Shown one piece after another: positions 17,680-25,134 of a DNA stretch of 41,052 bases. Each line of letters starts with the position of its first letter. Within the stretch, counting starts at the first letter, position 1. The position numbers and the translations under genes are program-made. Under the pieces are notes generated by a model. That model was not told the DNA's origin and ran no database searches. It worked only from the letters and a program-made list of their open reading frames with translations. This DNA is from Runella sp. (GTDB lineage Bacteria; Bacteroidota; Bacteroidia; Cytophagales; Spirosomataceae): the NCBI RefSeq assembly GCF_027484545.1, contig NZ_JAIXST010000070.1, forward strand, positions 1 through 41,052, in the 5' to 3' direction.

Positions 17680-17706
17680 TTTGACAAGGTTGGTAATTTA
17701 GCTTTG
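17680..17706 (+). promoter_or_regulatory. Possible promoter of the sigma factor cassette
   Basis: TTTG at 17680-17683 and TAGCTTTG at 17699-17706 match the two Bacteroidota promoter boxes, but the 15-base spacing is shorter than usual. The -7 box lies 33 bases before the ATG at 17739. Confidence 0.4.
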
Positions 17707-17738
17707 GTCATGGCAGACAAAACACATTATAATAAAAA

Positions 17739-18542
17739 ATGACATTGGAACAACTGGCTAACGAATTTGAACAGGCGAGAGGGCAATTGAAGTCCTATAT
17801 TTTGCGAATAACGGCCAGTGTAGCTGACACAGAGGATATTGTGCAGGATACCTTTATAAAGGCTACCGAAAAATTTGATACCTTCAGAGGAGAATCAAGC
17901 TTGAAAACCTGGCTGTTTACCATTGCTTCCAATCTTGCCAAAGACAATCTAAGAGTCCGAAAACGATGGGTCGAAAATGTAACGGACATTTGCAGAGAAG
18001 AGGTTCTGTCTAATCGCCAGTTCTTTCAGGAAGCAATCGATATCCGTACTACTTCGCCTCAAGGCGATTTTGAAATTAAAGAGCACATCGCTTTTTGCTT
18101 TACCTGCATTGCAAAATCACTTCCGTTAGAGCAGCAAATTTGTATCTTACTCAAAGAAATCTATGAGTTTAAGGTAGGTGAAATTGCCTTAATTCTCACC
18201 ATCACTGAGGCAATTGTAAAATATTATCTGCATACCGGCAGATCAAAAATGATTCACATTTTTGAAGGTAGATGCGCCCTGATAAATAAAGAGGGTGTTT
18301 GTCATCAATGTACCGAATTGAACGGGATATTCAATCCCAAACAAAATACGCAGGAAGAGCTTGTTAAAATTGAAATGGCAAGAGTAGCTGAAAATGCTGA
18401 TAAGGACTATTTATTTGATTTAAGAATGCAGATACTTCGGGGAATTGACCCCTTTGAATCCAATGCCGCTGAATTGCAACTGCATCATTTAGAGCATAAT
18501 AGACAAGTAATGGAAAAATATTTGAAAAAAAAAGGTGATTAG
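17739..18542 (+). CDS. ECF-type sigma factor with cysteine-containing C-terminal extension
   Basis: A 267-residue protein. Residues 10-78 are sigma region 2, with DTEDIVQDTFIKA for core binding and SSLKTWLFTIASN for -10 recognition. Residues 115-172 are sigma region 4. The remaining 95 residues form an extension not found in minimal ECF factors. It contains Cys179, Cys188 and Cys191 (GRCALINKEGVCHQC), and region 4 also holds Cys120 and Cys123. This suggests a metal-binding or redox-responsive regulatory tail, which is inference. No anti-sigma gene is adjacent. Instead an SRPBCC protein and a small conserved-looking protein follow on the same strand, so the extension may replace an anti-sigma factor. 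Confidence 0.85.
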   Translation: MTLEQLANEFEQARGQLKSYILRITASVADTEDIVQDTFIKATEKFDTFRGESSLKTWLFTIASNLAKDNLRVRKRWVENVTDICREEVLSNRQFFQEAIDIRTTSPQGDFEIKEHIAFCFTCIAKSLPLEQQICILLKEIYEFKVGEIALILTITEAIVKYYLHTGRSKMIHIFEGRCALINKEGVCHQCTELNGIFNPKQNTQEELVKIEMARVAENADKDYLFDLRMQILRGIDPFESNAAELQLHHLEHNRQVMEKYLKKKGD

Positions 18543-18609
18543 CCTATCGTTTTGTTTTGCTCATTCGTCAAAAGAGAAAACAAAACATTCAATTGCAATT
18601 CTTACCTGT

Positions 18610-19080
18610 ATGATAACCTCAGAACAAAACGGCAAAGCCATCACAATCAAGAAAACGTTCAGTCGCGAAACCTCGGTCAGTATTGAAATCCACGCTGACC
18701 CAACGATTATTTGGATGCTGTTAACCAATGCAGCTGATTATCCCCGTTGGAATTCTACGATTATTTCCATAGAAGGGACAATTACTTTAGGCGGGAAAAT
18801 CAAGCTCAAATCTACCCTTGACCCTAAAAGGGTATTTAAGTTGAAAGTAAAAGAAGCAGAACCTGACAAAAAACTGGTTTGGGGCGATGGACAGGGAAAT
18901 CGTGTTTATACTATCACTAAAAATAGAGAAAATGCCCACATTTTTTCTATGACCGAAAAAATCGGCAGTCCGCTTTTCCCTCTGTATGCCAAGTACATCC
19001 CATCGTTTGATTCCTCTTTTCAACAATTTGCCCTCGATTTAAAAAAGGAAGCCGAAACTATTCAAAATTCTAAAAACTGA
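18610..19080 (+). CDS. SRPBCC-family protein (START/Bet v1-like fold)
   Basis: A 156-residue protein. After a short lead-in it has the SRPBCC pattern: a first strand (SVSIEIHADPTIIWMLL), the segment NAADYPRWNSTIISIEG, a run of beta strands (GGKIKLKSTL, FKLKVKEAEPDKKLVWG) and a C-terminal helix. The fold makes a deep pocket for hydrophobic ligands; many members are polyketide cyclases or ligand carriers. The start is placed at the ATG at 18610, because the frame from 18535 overlaps the sigma gene and adds 25 unrelated residues. The next gene starts four bases after the stop, so the two are coupled. Confidence 0.8.
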   Translation: MITSEQNGKAITIKKTFSRETSVSIEIHADPTIIWMLLTNAADYPRWNSTIISIEGTITLGGKIKLKSTLDPKRVFKLKVKEAEPDKKLVWGDGQGNRVYTITKNRENAHIFSMTEKIGSPLFPLYAKYIPSFDSSFQQFALDLKKEAETIQNSKN

Positions 19081-19084
19081 AAAC

Positions 19085-19486
19085 ATGGAAAATGGAACAA
19101 AAGAAAACCCCTGGAAGTTGAAAACTCCCCCGTTGACTTCCGAGTATGAAATGTATAGAGATATAAAGGACGGGAAAGAGGTGATTGTGTGTGTGGTGGG
19201 TAAAACCACCTTATTGTACGATTATCGCTCTCTTGAAGACTTGCATGCCATGCTCAAGAATCCCGGCGATTGGATGGAGTTGGGCAGTGCTGACGAGCAA
19301 AAAACGGCAAAAGAAGGAACAGTAGAAGCATGGGGGCGTTCCGAATCCAATCCAAACGGAGGTTGGTACGGGGTCAAAAAAGGCCTTCGAGGCAGGTTTG
19401 GGATGTATATTCCGCCACTGATGGAAGAGTTGGGGCTTGCGGAAGTAACCCACGATGCCAAAGGTAATAGGATGAGGGCTGTTTGA
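19085..19486 (+). CDS. Small protein of unknown function in the sigma factor cassette
   Basis: A 133-residue soluble protein, probably cytosolic as no signal peptide or membrane helix is seen. It begins with NPWKLKTPPLTSEYEMYRD and continues with a beta-rich middle (GKEVIVCVVGKTTLLYDYR) and a GWYGVKKGLRGRFGMYIPP segment. The regular, well-conserved look suggests a compact enzyme or binding domain, but the family was not recognised with certainty. It starts four bases after the SRPBCC gene and is co-expressed with it and probably with the upstream sigma factor. Confidence 0.7.
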   Translation: MENGTKENPWKLKTPPLTSEYEMYRDIKDGKEVIVCVVGKTTLLYDYRSLEDLHAMLKNPGDWMELGSADEQKTAKEGTVEAWGRSESNPNGGWYGVKKGLRGRFGMYIPPLMEELGLAEVTHDAKGNRMRAV

Positions 19487-19606
19487 TGAGTAGAAGCATT
19501 TTATCTACTACGAATTTATGAAGGGCTACAAAGACAGAATTGTATTATTAAGTAGTAGAGCAAAAGTTTTAGGGTACTTGCTTTGATATAATTCGTTGAT
19601 TTTAAA

Positions 19607-19737
19607 CGGTTAACAAATAACGATTAACCGCACGGGCGGTCCCGTTGTGCTTTAGCACTTAATTTGGACAGATTAGTCAATTTTCCGCACTTTCTTCTCA
19701 GGGTTGGTACAGGGCTGCCCGTGCAGCAGTAAATTGA
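19607..19737. repeat. Structured intergenic region with several inverted repeats
   Basis: Four complementary pairs lie within 131 bases: CGGTTAA/TTAACCG (19607-19613, 19624-19630), GCACGGGC/GCCCGTGC (19630-19637, 19717-19724), GTGC/GCAC around TTTA (19647-19658), and TCAATTT/AAATTGA (19677-19683, 19731-19737) with GCAC/GTGC inside it. The strand GCCCGTGC can pair with two partners, so alternative folds exist. No coding frame fits. It could be a structured RNA, the end of a mobile element, or a degenerate repeat. Confidence 0.5.
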
Positions 19738-19810
19738 TCTACTTAATCCTATAACATTAAAATTTCTATCGGAATAGTGCTGGATACGCTTTTTCATTTT
19801 ATGTACTATT

Positions 19811-19854
19811 TTAAGACAGGGTTTATGAGTCAAAATTTATAAACCCTGTCTTAA
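19811..19854. repeat. Perfect 15-bp inverted repeat
   Basis: TTAAGACAGGGTTTA (19811-19825) and its exact complement (19840-19854) flank a 14-base loop. No T tract follows on either strand, so it is not a typical terminator. The right arm runs directly into the AGTATTAAGTA repeat. Confidence 0.7.
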
Positions 19855-19945
19855 GTATTAAGTAATTGAGTATTTAGAAAATGTATAATTATTTGTTTAT
19901 CAATAACTTGACAAACGCAATACTTGGTACTATTTACTTAATACT
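19854..19945. repeat. 11-bp inverted repeat AGTATTAAGTA
   Basis: AGTATTAAGTA (19854-19864) is the exact complement of TACTTAATACT (19935-19945). A further direct copy, AAGTATTAAG, occurs at 20019-20028 across the stop codon of the lysine-rich protein. The enclosed 70 bases are very AT-rich. Together with the neighbouring hairpins this suggests repeat-driven remodelling of the 19487-20023 gap. Confidence 0.5.
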
Positions 19946-20023
19946 CCTTAAAATTGGGGTAGGTTATATTATACCTTCCCAATGGGCTGGAAATCTATGC
20001 TGTTGACCTATGAAATATAAGTA

Positions 20024-20305
20024 TTAAGCTGTTGCGGCAACTTTTGCTTCCTTTTTCGAGGGTTTAACTGACTTTTTTGCTTCTGCTACTTTTTTTGCAG
20101 CTTTCAGCACCTCTTTTTCGGTCTTTTTTGCTTCTTTTTGCTTCTCATTTTTCTCCTTGCGCTTAATTTTTTCGATTTTCTTCGCCAATTTTTCCGAAGT
20201 CTTACTGACTGCTTTTTTTATTTTTTTCGAGGTGGTTTCGTCTATAATCACATCGGCAATTTTTTGGGCGATTTCGCCGGCTTGAGCTCTAATTTTTGAT
20301 TTCAT
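20024..20305 (-). CDS. Lysine-rich histone H1-like protein
   Basis: A 93-residue protein in which about 29 residues are lysine. Residues 1-30 form an amphipathic helix (AGEIAQKIADVIIDETTSKK), the centre is a charged coiled-coil-like helix (KKIEKIKRKEKNEKQK), and the last 25 residues are an Ala/Lys/Pro tail (KKSVKPSKKEAKVAATA) like eukaryotic H1 and bacterial Hc1 tails. Such proteins usually bind DNA without sequence specificity and compact the nucleoid. That role is inferred from composition. It is transcribed alone. The frame is open in a very A-rich strand, which lowers certainty slightly. Confidence 0.7.
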   Translation of the reverse strand: MKSKIRAQAGEIAQKIADVIIDETTSKKIKKAVSKTSEKLAKKIEKIKRKEKNEKQKEAKKTEKEVLKAAKKVAEAKKSVKPSKKEAKVAATA

Positions 20306-20638
20306 TTTGGTTTGAACAATTTAAGAAAATGTACGAGTCAAAAAAATTTGCAAATAGATAGCTATTTTTTTGACAAAACAATAGTTAAATATTATGTTTA
20401 TGTTAAGATTTTTTCAAGCCACCCCCTCCTAAATCTGAACAGTAGGCACTAAAATCGCTATTGTTTTTTCCATAGGGACGGTTCTTTTATTGTGGCTGGC
20501 TAAAGTCATTTATTTTGTTTATAATCAATAAATTACCATTAAATTTTTCGATGTAAAACATAACGATTTGTTGACTAAACCTTAACATCCCCCGCTTGAC
20601 AAAACGCTACTTTCGCAGACAAAAACCATCTCTCTTCG
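20306..20638. other. Intergenic region between divergent genes
   Basis: No gene is supported. The region carries the 5' leaders of the lysine-rich protein and the ATP-grasp ligase. The only promoter-like element is TACTTTCG at 20608-20615, one base off TAnnTTTG, 24 bases before the ligase ATG. Confidence 0.4.
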
Positions 20639-21571
20639 ATGAAACTGCTTTATTTATATTCTGACTCAGATTTTACCCCTTGGCGTGAAAACATCAATGC
20701 CGCCACCATTGCTTCACTCATTCAGGCAACCCCTGAACATGTCCAATCTTTTGTGACCCATTTCGTTGGTTTTACTGCCGAGTTCGCCGATTTTTTACGT
20801 CAGTTCGACCTTGTTTTCAACGTTTGCTATGGGTACGGTGTAGCTGATCAGGTAGAAGTGGTTCGTTGGCTTGATTGGCACGGAGTTAAACATACCGCTA
20901 GCTCTTATTCAACCCAACTTTTGGCCATGGACAAAGCCCTTTTGCCCGATATGTGTAAGCAGGTAGGGTTGAATTCCCCTCCTATTTTGCAATTAAATGA
21001 ATTGGGTGATTGGCCTCTTTCTGAGACTTTTATTGCCAAACATCGCTACGGTAGCCTGCACCGTAATATGCTGTTTTTTAAGAAAGACAGCATTCCTTAT
21101 CAGCAATTAAACAACTTAGAAGACTATATAATCCAGCCCTATATTGAAGGCCGTGAGTTTACCCTTGCGCTGATTCCTGAAAAAAATGGACTGAACCCTC
21201 AATGCCTTCCACCCTTGGAAATTATCCCAAACGACGGCAGAGCTATCTATGTAGCAGGTCAGAGTTATGGACTTACCTATAAAGATTTTCAGCCTGAATT
21301 AGATGAAACAATGTATGATACGATGACCGAAGGAATTTTAGCACTGCATAAACTTCTTGAAATAAAAGGAATGTCTCGTACTGACATCCGAGTAGCTAAT
21401 GACGAGATCTACGTACTTGACATTAATACGATGCCTAACTTAGACCCGCAGCGCAGCTATTTACCGGCCCTTGCCAATCATCACGGAATACAAATGAAGG
21501 AACTGATTGAACGAAATATAAAAAGCGCCATGGTTTGGTACGACAGGCAGTTTGTACAGCAGCCTGATTAA
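20639..21571 (+). CDS. ATP-grasp ligase, D-Ala-D-Ala ligase-like
   Basis: A 310-residue cytosolic protein. The C-terminal half shows the ATP-grasp core: IIQPYIEGREFTLALI for the lid and Mg-ATP strand, GMSRTDIRV, and VLDINTMPNLDP, which matches the metal-binding EVNTMPG block of D-alanine-D-alanine ligases. The N-terminal half is more divergent (LVFNVCYGYG corresponds to the family's fnxxxg region). It probably joins two amino or carboxyl substrates with ATP cleavage to ADP. True cell-wall Ddl activity is uncertain, since the protein is shorter and divergent. It converges on pstB with a five-base gap and no visible terminator. Confidence 0.8.
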   Translation: MKLLYLYSDSDFTPWRENINAATIASLIQATPEHVQSFVTHFVGFTAEFADFLRQFDLVFNVCYGYGVADQVEVVRWLDWHGVKHTASSYSTQLLAMDKALLPDMCKQVGLNSPPILQLNELGDWPLSETFIAKHRYGSLHRNMLFFKKDSIPYQQLNNLEDYIIQPYIEGREFTLALIPEKNGLNPQCLPPLEIIPNDGRAIYVAGQSYGLTYKDFQPELDETMYDTMTEGILALHKLLEIKGMSRTDIRVANDEIYVLDINTMPNLDPQRSYLPALANHHGIQMKELIERNIKSAMVWYDRQFVQQPD

Positions 21572-21576
21572 CTACG

Positions 21577-22347
21577 TTAACCAAAATGCCCGCCAATGTA
21601 ATTTTTGGTCAGTTCCTGCGCCGGATTTTGAAAAATAACGGAGGTTTCGTCATACTCTATCAATTCGCCAAGGTACATAAAAGCCGTATTTTCAGATACC
21701 CGCAGCGCCTGTTGCATGTTGTGGGTGACGATGACTACCGTATAATCCTTTTTCAACTCCAAAATCAATTCCTCAATTTTTGCGGTGCTGATGGGGTCGA
21801 GTGCCGAGCAAGGCTCATCCATGAGAATTATTTCGGGATTGATCGCAATGGTACGGGCAATGCAAAGCCGTTGCTGCTGTCCTCCCGAAAGTCGGTTGGC
21901 GGGCTCATTGAGTTTGTCTTTTACTTCGTCAAACAAATAACTTTTACGAAGCGATTCTTCCACAATATCTTTGATTTTGTGCTTGGGGAAACCGTTGATT
22001 TTCAGGCCATATTCAATATTTTCGTAAATACTTTTCGGAAACGGATTGGGTTTTTGAAATACCATCCCCACTTTTTTGCGAAGCAAATGTACATTGGTAT
22101 GATGGTCAAAAATATCGGTAGTACCTACCATTACCTTTCCCGTAATTCGGACATCTGGTGTAAGGTCATGCATCCGGTTCAGGGTGCGAAGTAAGGTAGA
22201 TTTTCCGCAGCCAGAAGGCCCGATCAAGGCGGTTACTTTTTTCTCGGGAATCTCTAAATTGATATTTTTCAAGGCTTGCTTTGTATCAAAAAACAAGTTC
22301 AAATCGCTGATTTGGATGGCAGTTTTGGTGGTGATGAGTGTCTCCAT
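21577..22347 (-). CDS. pstB: Phosphate ABC transporter ATP-binding protein PstB
   Basis: A 256-residue ATPase that powers phosphate import through PstC/PstA. Walker A is GPSGCGKST, the Q-loop is [18 protein letters not shown], the ABC signature is [13 protein letters not shown], Walker B is [14 protein letters not shown] and the switch histidine is in VTHNM. The [11 protein letters not shown] stretch is diagnostic for PstB among ABC ATPases. It is the last gene of the pst operon and begins two bases after the pstA stop. No phoU follows within the window; the convergent ligase gene lies there instead. Confidence 0.96.
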   Translation of the reverse strand: METLITTKTAIQISDLNLFFDTKQALKNINLEIPEKKVTALIGPSGCGKSTLLRTLNRMHDLTPDVRITGKVMVGTTDIFDHHTNVHLLRKKVGMVFQKPNPFPKSIYENIEYGLKINGFPKHKIKDIVEESLRKSYLFDEVKDKLNEPANRLSGGQQQRLCIARTIAINPEIILMDEPCSALDPISTAKIEELILELKKDYTVVIVTHNMQQALRVSENTAFMYLGELIEYDETSVIFQNPAQELTKNYIGGHFG

Positions 22348-22349
22348 AG

Positions 22350-23207
22350 TTATTTTGTACGATAACGATTCCGAATCACAATGGCAGTAAGGTTCAGTAA
22401 AAACACCAAAATAATCAACACAGAAGCAGTGCCATAAGCCAGCGGCCTGACGGCCTCAATGGACTGGTGCTGCGTAGAAAGCATGTATAAGTGATAGGGC
22501 AAGGCCATAAATTCCCCGCTCAGATCGGTGGGAAGGTCGGTAATAAAAAAAGCAACACCCGTGAATAAAATCGGAGCCGTTTCGCCCGCCGCCCGCGATA
22601 AACTCAAAATTACGCCCGTTGCAATACCGGGCACCGCCTGTGGCAGGACAATGTCGCGAATGGTCTCAAATTGCGTAGCACCCAACGCCAGCGCCCCTTC
22701 GCGCATGGATTGAGGGACGGTTTTGAGGGCTTCTTCGGTGGTAGTAATCAGGTAAGGTAGCGATAGCAAACCCAGCGTTAAGCTCGCTGAAAGTAAGGAG
22801 GTTCCCAGTTAAAACAGTTGTACAAATAAAGCCAGACCAAACAGTCCGAATATAATCGAAGGCACTCCTGCCAAATTACGAATCGCCGCCCGAATGAGTT
22901 GGGTAAACCGATTGTTTTTAGCATACTCGTTCAAATAAATAGCGCAGGCAATGCCGAAGGGTAACGACAATACGGCCGTAATCAGTGTCAATAACAGCGT
23001 ACCTACGATCGCCGGCAAAATCCCCCCTTGGGTCATGCCATTCGTAGGAGATTGGGTAATAAAATCAAACGAAACGACGGCCAGTCCTTTAGAAAAAATG
23101 GCAAACAAAATACTGAATAAAAACAGGCATACAATCAGGGTACAGGCCAGCAAAACCAGAAACGGCCCCTTATTTTCTTGACGGGTAATGTGGAGTAGGG
23201 CTTTCAT
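22350..23207 (-). pseudogene. pstA: Phosphate permease PstA, interrupted by an in-frame TAA
   Basis: A 286-codon frame for the second membrane subunit of the phosphate transporter. Codons 1-132 hold the N-terminal helix and the start of the permease core (LAGVPSIIFGLFGLALFVQLF). Codon 133 is TAA at 22809-22811. The same frame then continues without any shift as LGTSLLSASLTLGLLSLP, the EAA loop EALALGATQFETIRD-like region and the last helices, and ends at 22350. It is therefore a point nonsense change, not a frameshift. A tyrosine (TAT/TAC) codon is one possible ancestor. Gene order pstS-pstC-pstA-pstB and spacing of two to three bases are otherwise normal. Unless read through or miscalled, the transporter would lack a complete PstA. 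Confidence 0.9.
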
Positions 23208-23210
23208 AGT

Positions 23211-24104
23211 TTACTGAAATTTCCGAATGTTATTAGCCACTCGTTCAGCCAAAATATTGACCAACATGGTGATAAGAAACAAAACAAAGGCAATGGCAAA
23301 AAGAGCGTAGTAGTGAGTGGTTTGATAAGGCACTTCGCCCATTTCGATGGCTATCGTTGCCGTAATGGTGCGTATCGAATCAAAGAATCCTTTTGGGAAA
23401 GCCAACGAATTTCCCGTGGCCATCAATACGGTCATCGTTTCACCGATGGCTCGCCCCATACCTAACATCACGGCGGCAATAATGCCCGGGTAGGCGGCAG
23501 GAAGCATCACTAAGCGAAGCGTTTGCCATTGACTTGCTCCCAATCCCAACGATGCCTCCTTCAAGGAATACGGGACGGCATGAATGGCATCCTCTGATAC
23601 GGTAATGATGGTAGGTAAGGCCATAATCGCCAGTAGAATGGCCCCGTTTAGTGCATTCAAACCGTTAGGCAAGCCAAAAACGTTGGAAATTGCGGGGCTA
23701 ATGACCACAATCCCCAAAAAACCAATCACGACCGATGGAATAGCCGCCAACATTTCGACGGTTGGCTTTAGGATTCTCTTAACAGATTCGCCCGCGTATT
23801 CGGAAATAAACAGAGCCGTTCCAACGCCCAAAGGAACCGCTAACAGCATGGCACCCATCGTGACCAACAAAGTACTTACCAACAGGGGCAATAACCCATA
23901 CACTGAGGTTTTGATGCTGCTCGACGGGTTCCATTGTGAATCAGAGATAAAATCCCACGGGCTGATTTGCGTAAAAAAAGTAATCGTATTGTAGCAAAGC
24001 ATCACAAAAATGCCCAACAGCACCGCAATACACAGCACCCCCGATGCCTGAAACAGAAAGCGGAACCCATTATCCGATTGTATGCGAAATTGTGTTCTAT
24101 TCAC
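23211..24104 (-). CDS. pstC: Phosphate permease PstC
   Basis: A 297-residue inner-membrane permease with about six helices. The N-terminal helix is at 18-40, and the periplasmic loop holds SPWDFISDSQWNPSSSI, typical of PstC. The core contains IPSVVIGFLGIVVI and the EAA motif EASLGLGASQWQTLRLVMLP, which contacts PstB. It pairs with PstA to form the channel for phosphate delivered by PstS. Its start overlaps the end of pstS by eight bases, and pstA begins three bases after its stop. Confidence 0.95.
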   Translation of the reverse strand: MNRTQFRIQSDNGFRFLFQASGVLCIAVLLGIFVMLCYNTITFFTQISPWDFISDSQWNPSSSIKTSVYGLLPLLVSTLLVTMGAMLLAVPLGVGTALFISEYAGESVKRILKPTVEMLAAIPSVVIGFLGIVVISPAISNVFGLPNGLNALNGAILLAIMALPTIITVSEDAIHAVPYSLKEASLGLGASQWQTLRLVMLPAAYPGIIAAVMLGMGRAIGETMTVLMATGNSLAFPKGFFDSIRTITATIAIEMGEVPYQTTHYYALFAIAFVLFLITMLVNILAERVANNIRKFQ

Positions 24105-24951
24105 CGGTAGAGGGAGTTATGGGGAAATACCCATTGGCGACAATGATTTTTTGACCTTCTACGCTTTTTTCAAATTCCAACAAAGACTTGGCTCGGGAGT
24201 AAGAACTTTTTAACACATACTGATACAGCGGGCGCTGAAAATAATACCGCTTTTGAAGCACGGCGTTATAATCCAGAGGCGAGTAGGCAGGGCGGTTGTG
24301 TTCATAGATGTTGAGAATTTTGTAACCTGAACCCTGTTTTTTTCCATTTTTAACCACGTAACCCGCTCCTACGTACCCAATTCCCCCTTTGTCTGCCTTC
24401 ACGGCTTCAATGATTTGGGCATTTCCGTTCATTTCTTTGGCATAAAGCGAAAACTCAATGCCCAGTTTGTTTTTCAAATAACTGTGGGTACCAGAATTGC
24501 TTTGACGGCCATACAGTGAAATAGGTAATTTGTCGGACGTAAGGAGTTGCCAATTAACTACTTCGCCGCTAAAAATCTTTTTGACCTCCTCAATGGATAA
24601 AGAATCAATGGGCAAATCGTCATGAACAATGATGGCCAAAGCATCCTGAGCAAAGACAAAAGGTATGATTTCGATGCCTTTTTGTTTGAATAACTGCACT
24701 TCATAGGGATTAATGGGACGTGAAGAATTGGCAATATCGGCCAAACCATTCAGCAACGAAGCAATTCCCAAACCCGACCCTCCTCCGGAAATGGAAAGTT
24801 GTCGGTCGTCATGTTGTTGATGATACGCCTCGGCCAACAACACCGAAAGATTCACTTCTGTATCAGAACCTTTGATTTTGAGTAAATGATTTTTTCCGTT
24901 GCACGCCAAAAGCGAAAAGAGGGAAAGGTAAGACAGCCAATGAAGACGCAT
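24097..24951 (-). CDS. pstS: Phosphate-binding lipoprotein PstS
   Basis: A 284-residue periplasmic binding protein, tethered as a lipoprotein through Cys17 (lipobox LLAC). The phosphate-binding loops are visible: IKGSDTEVN, SGGGSGLGI, ADIANSSRPI and the RQSNSGTHSY segment, followed by GGIGYVGAGYV. It captures phosphate and hands it to PstC/PstA. First gene of the operon, with a -7 element 24 bases upstream of the ATG. The secreted phosphatase gene is transcribed away from it on the other side of a 183-base spacer, so the two may share phosphate control. Confidence 0.95.
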   Translation of the reverse strand: MRLHWLSYLSLFSLLACNGKNHLLKIKGSDTEVNLSVLLAEAYHQQHDDRQLSISGGGSGLGIASLLNGLADIANSSRPINPYEVQLFKQKGIEIIPFVFAQDALAIIVHDDLPIDSLSIEEVKKIFSGEVVNWQLLTSDKLPISLYGRQSNSGTHSYLKNKLGIEFSLYAKEMNGNAQIIEAVKADKGGIGYVGAGYVVKNGKKQGSGYKILNIYEHNRPAYSPLDYNAVLQKRYYFQRPLYQYVLKSSYSRAKSLLEFEKSVEGQKIIVANGYFPITPSTGE

Positions 24952-24974
24952 CCCGCTTTGAAAGTAGTTCTTAT

Positions 24975-24982
24975 CAAATTTA
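24975..24982 (-). promoter_or_regulatory. Bacteroidota -7 promoter element of the pst operon
   Basis: The minus strand reads TAAATTTG, an exact TAnnTTTG match, 24 bases before the pstS ATG. A weak TTTC lies about 19 bases further upstream, where the -33 box is expected. No certain PhoB-type repeat was identified in the spacer. Confidence 0.5.
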
Positions 24983-25134
24983 GTAATAAGACATAAGAAA
25001 TGACAGCGCTTAGTGAAGAGTTAACTAAAAGATAACACAAATACAGCGTGTCTTATCTAAACCAGCTGTGTATATTTCGATCCAAAAACTGGCATGAATT
25101 ACCTGCCCATTTCCTATCAATTGAAAATTTGTTT

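Noticed and set aside
19607-19737. A tRNA or group II intron fragment in the repeat-rich gap
   Set aside because: No cloverleaf, anticodon arm or domain V consensus could be fitted to the stems.
21586-22194. A 202-codon plus-strand frame opposite pstB
   Set aside because: The minus-strand frame carries every PstB motif, so this is an antisense shadow.
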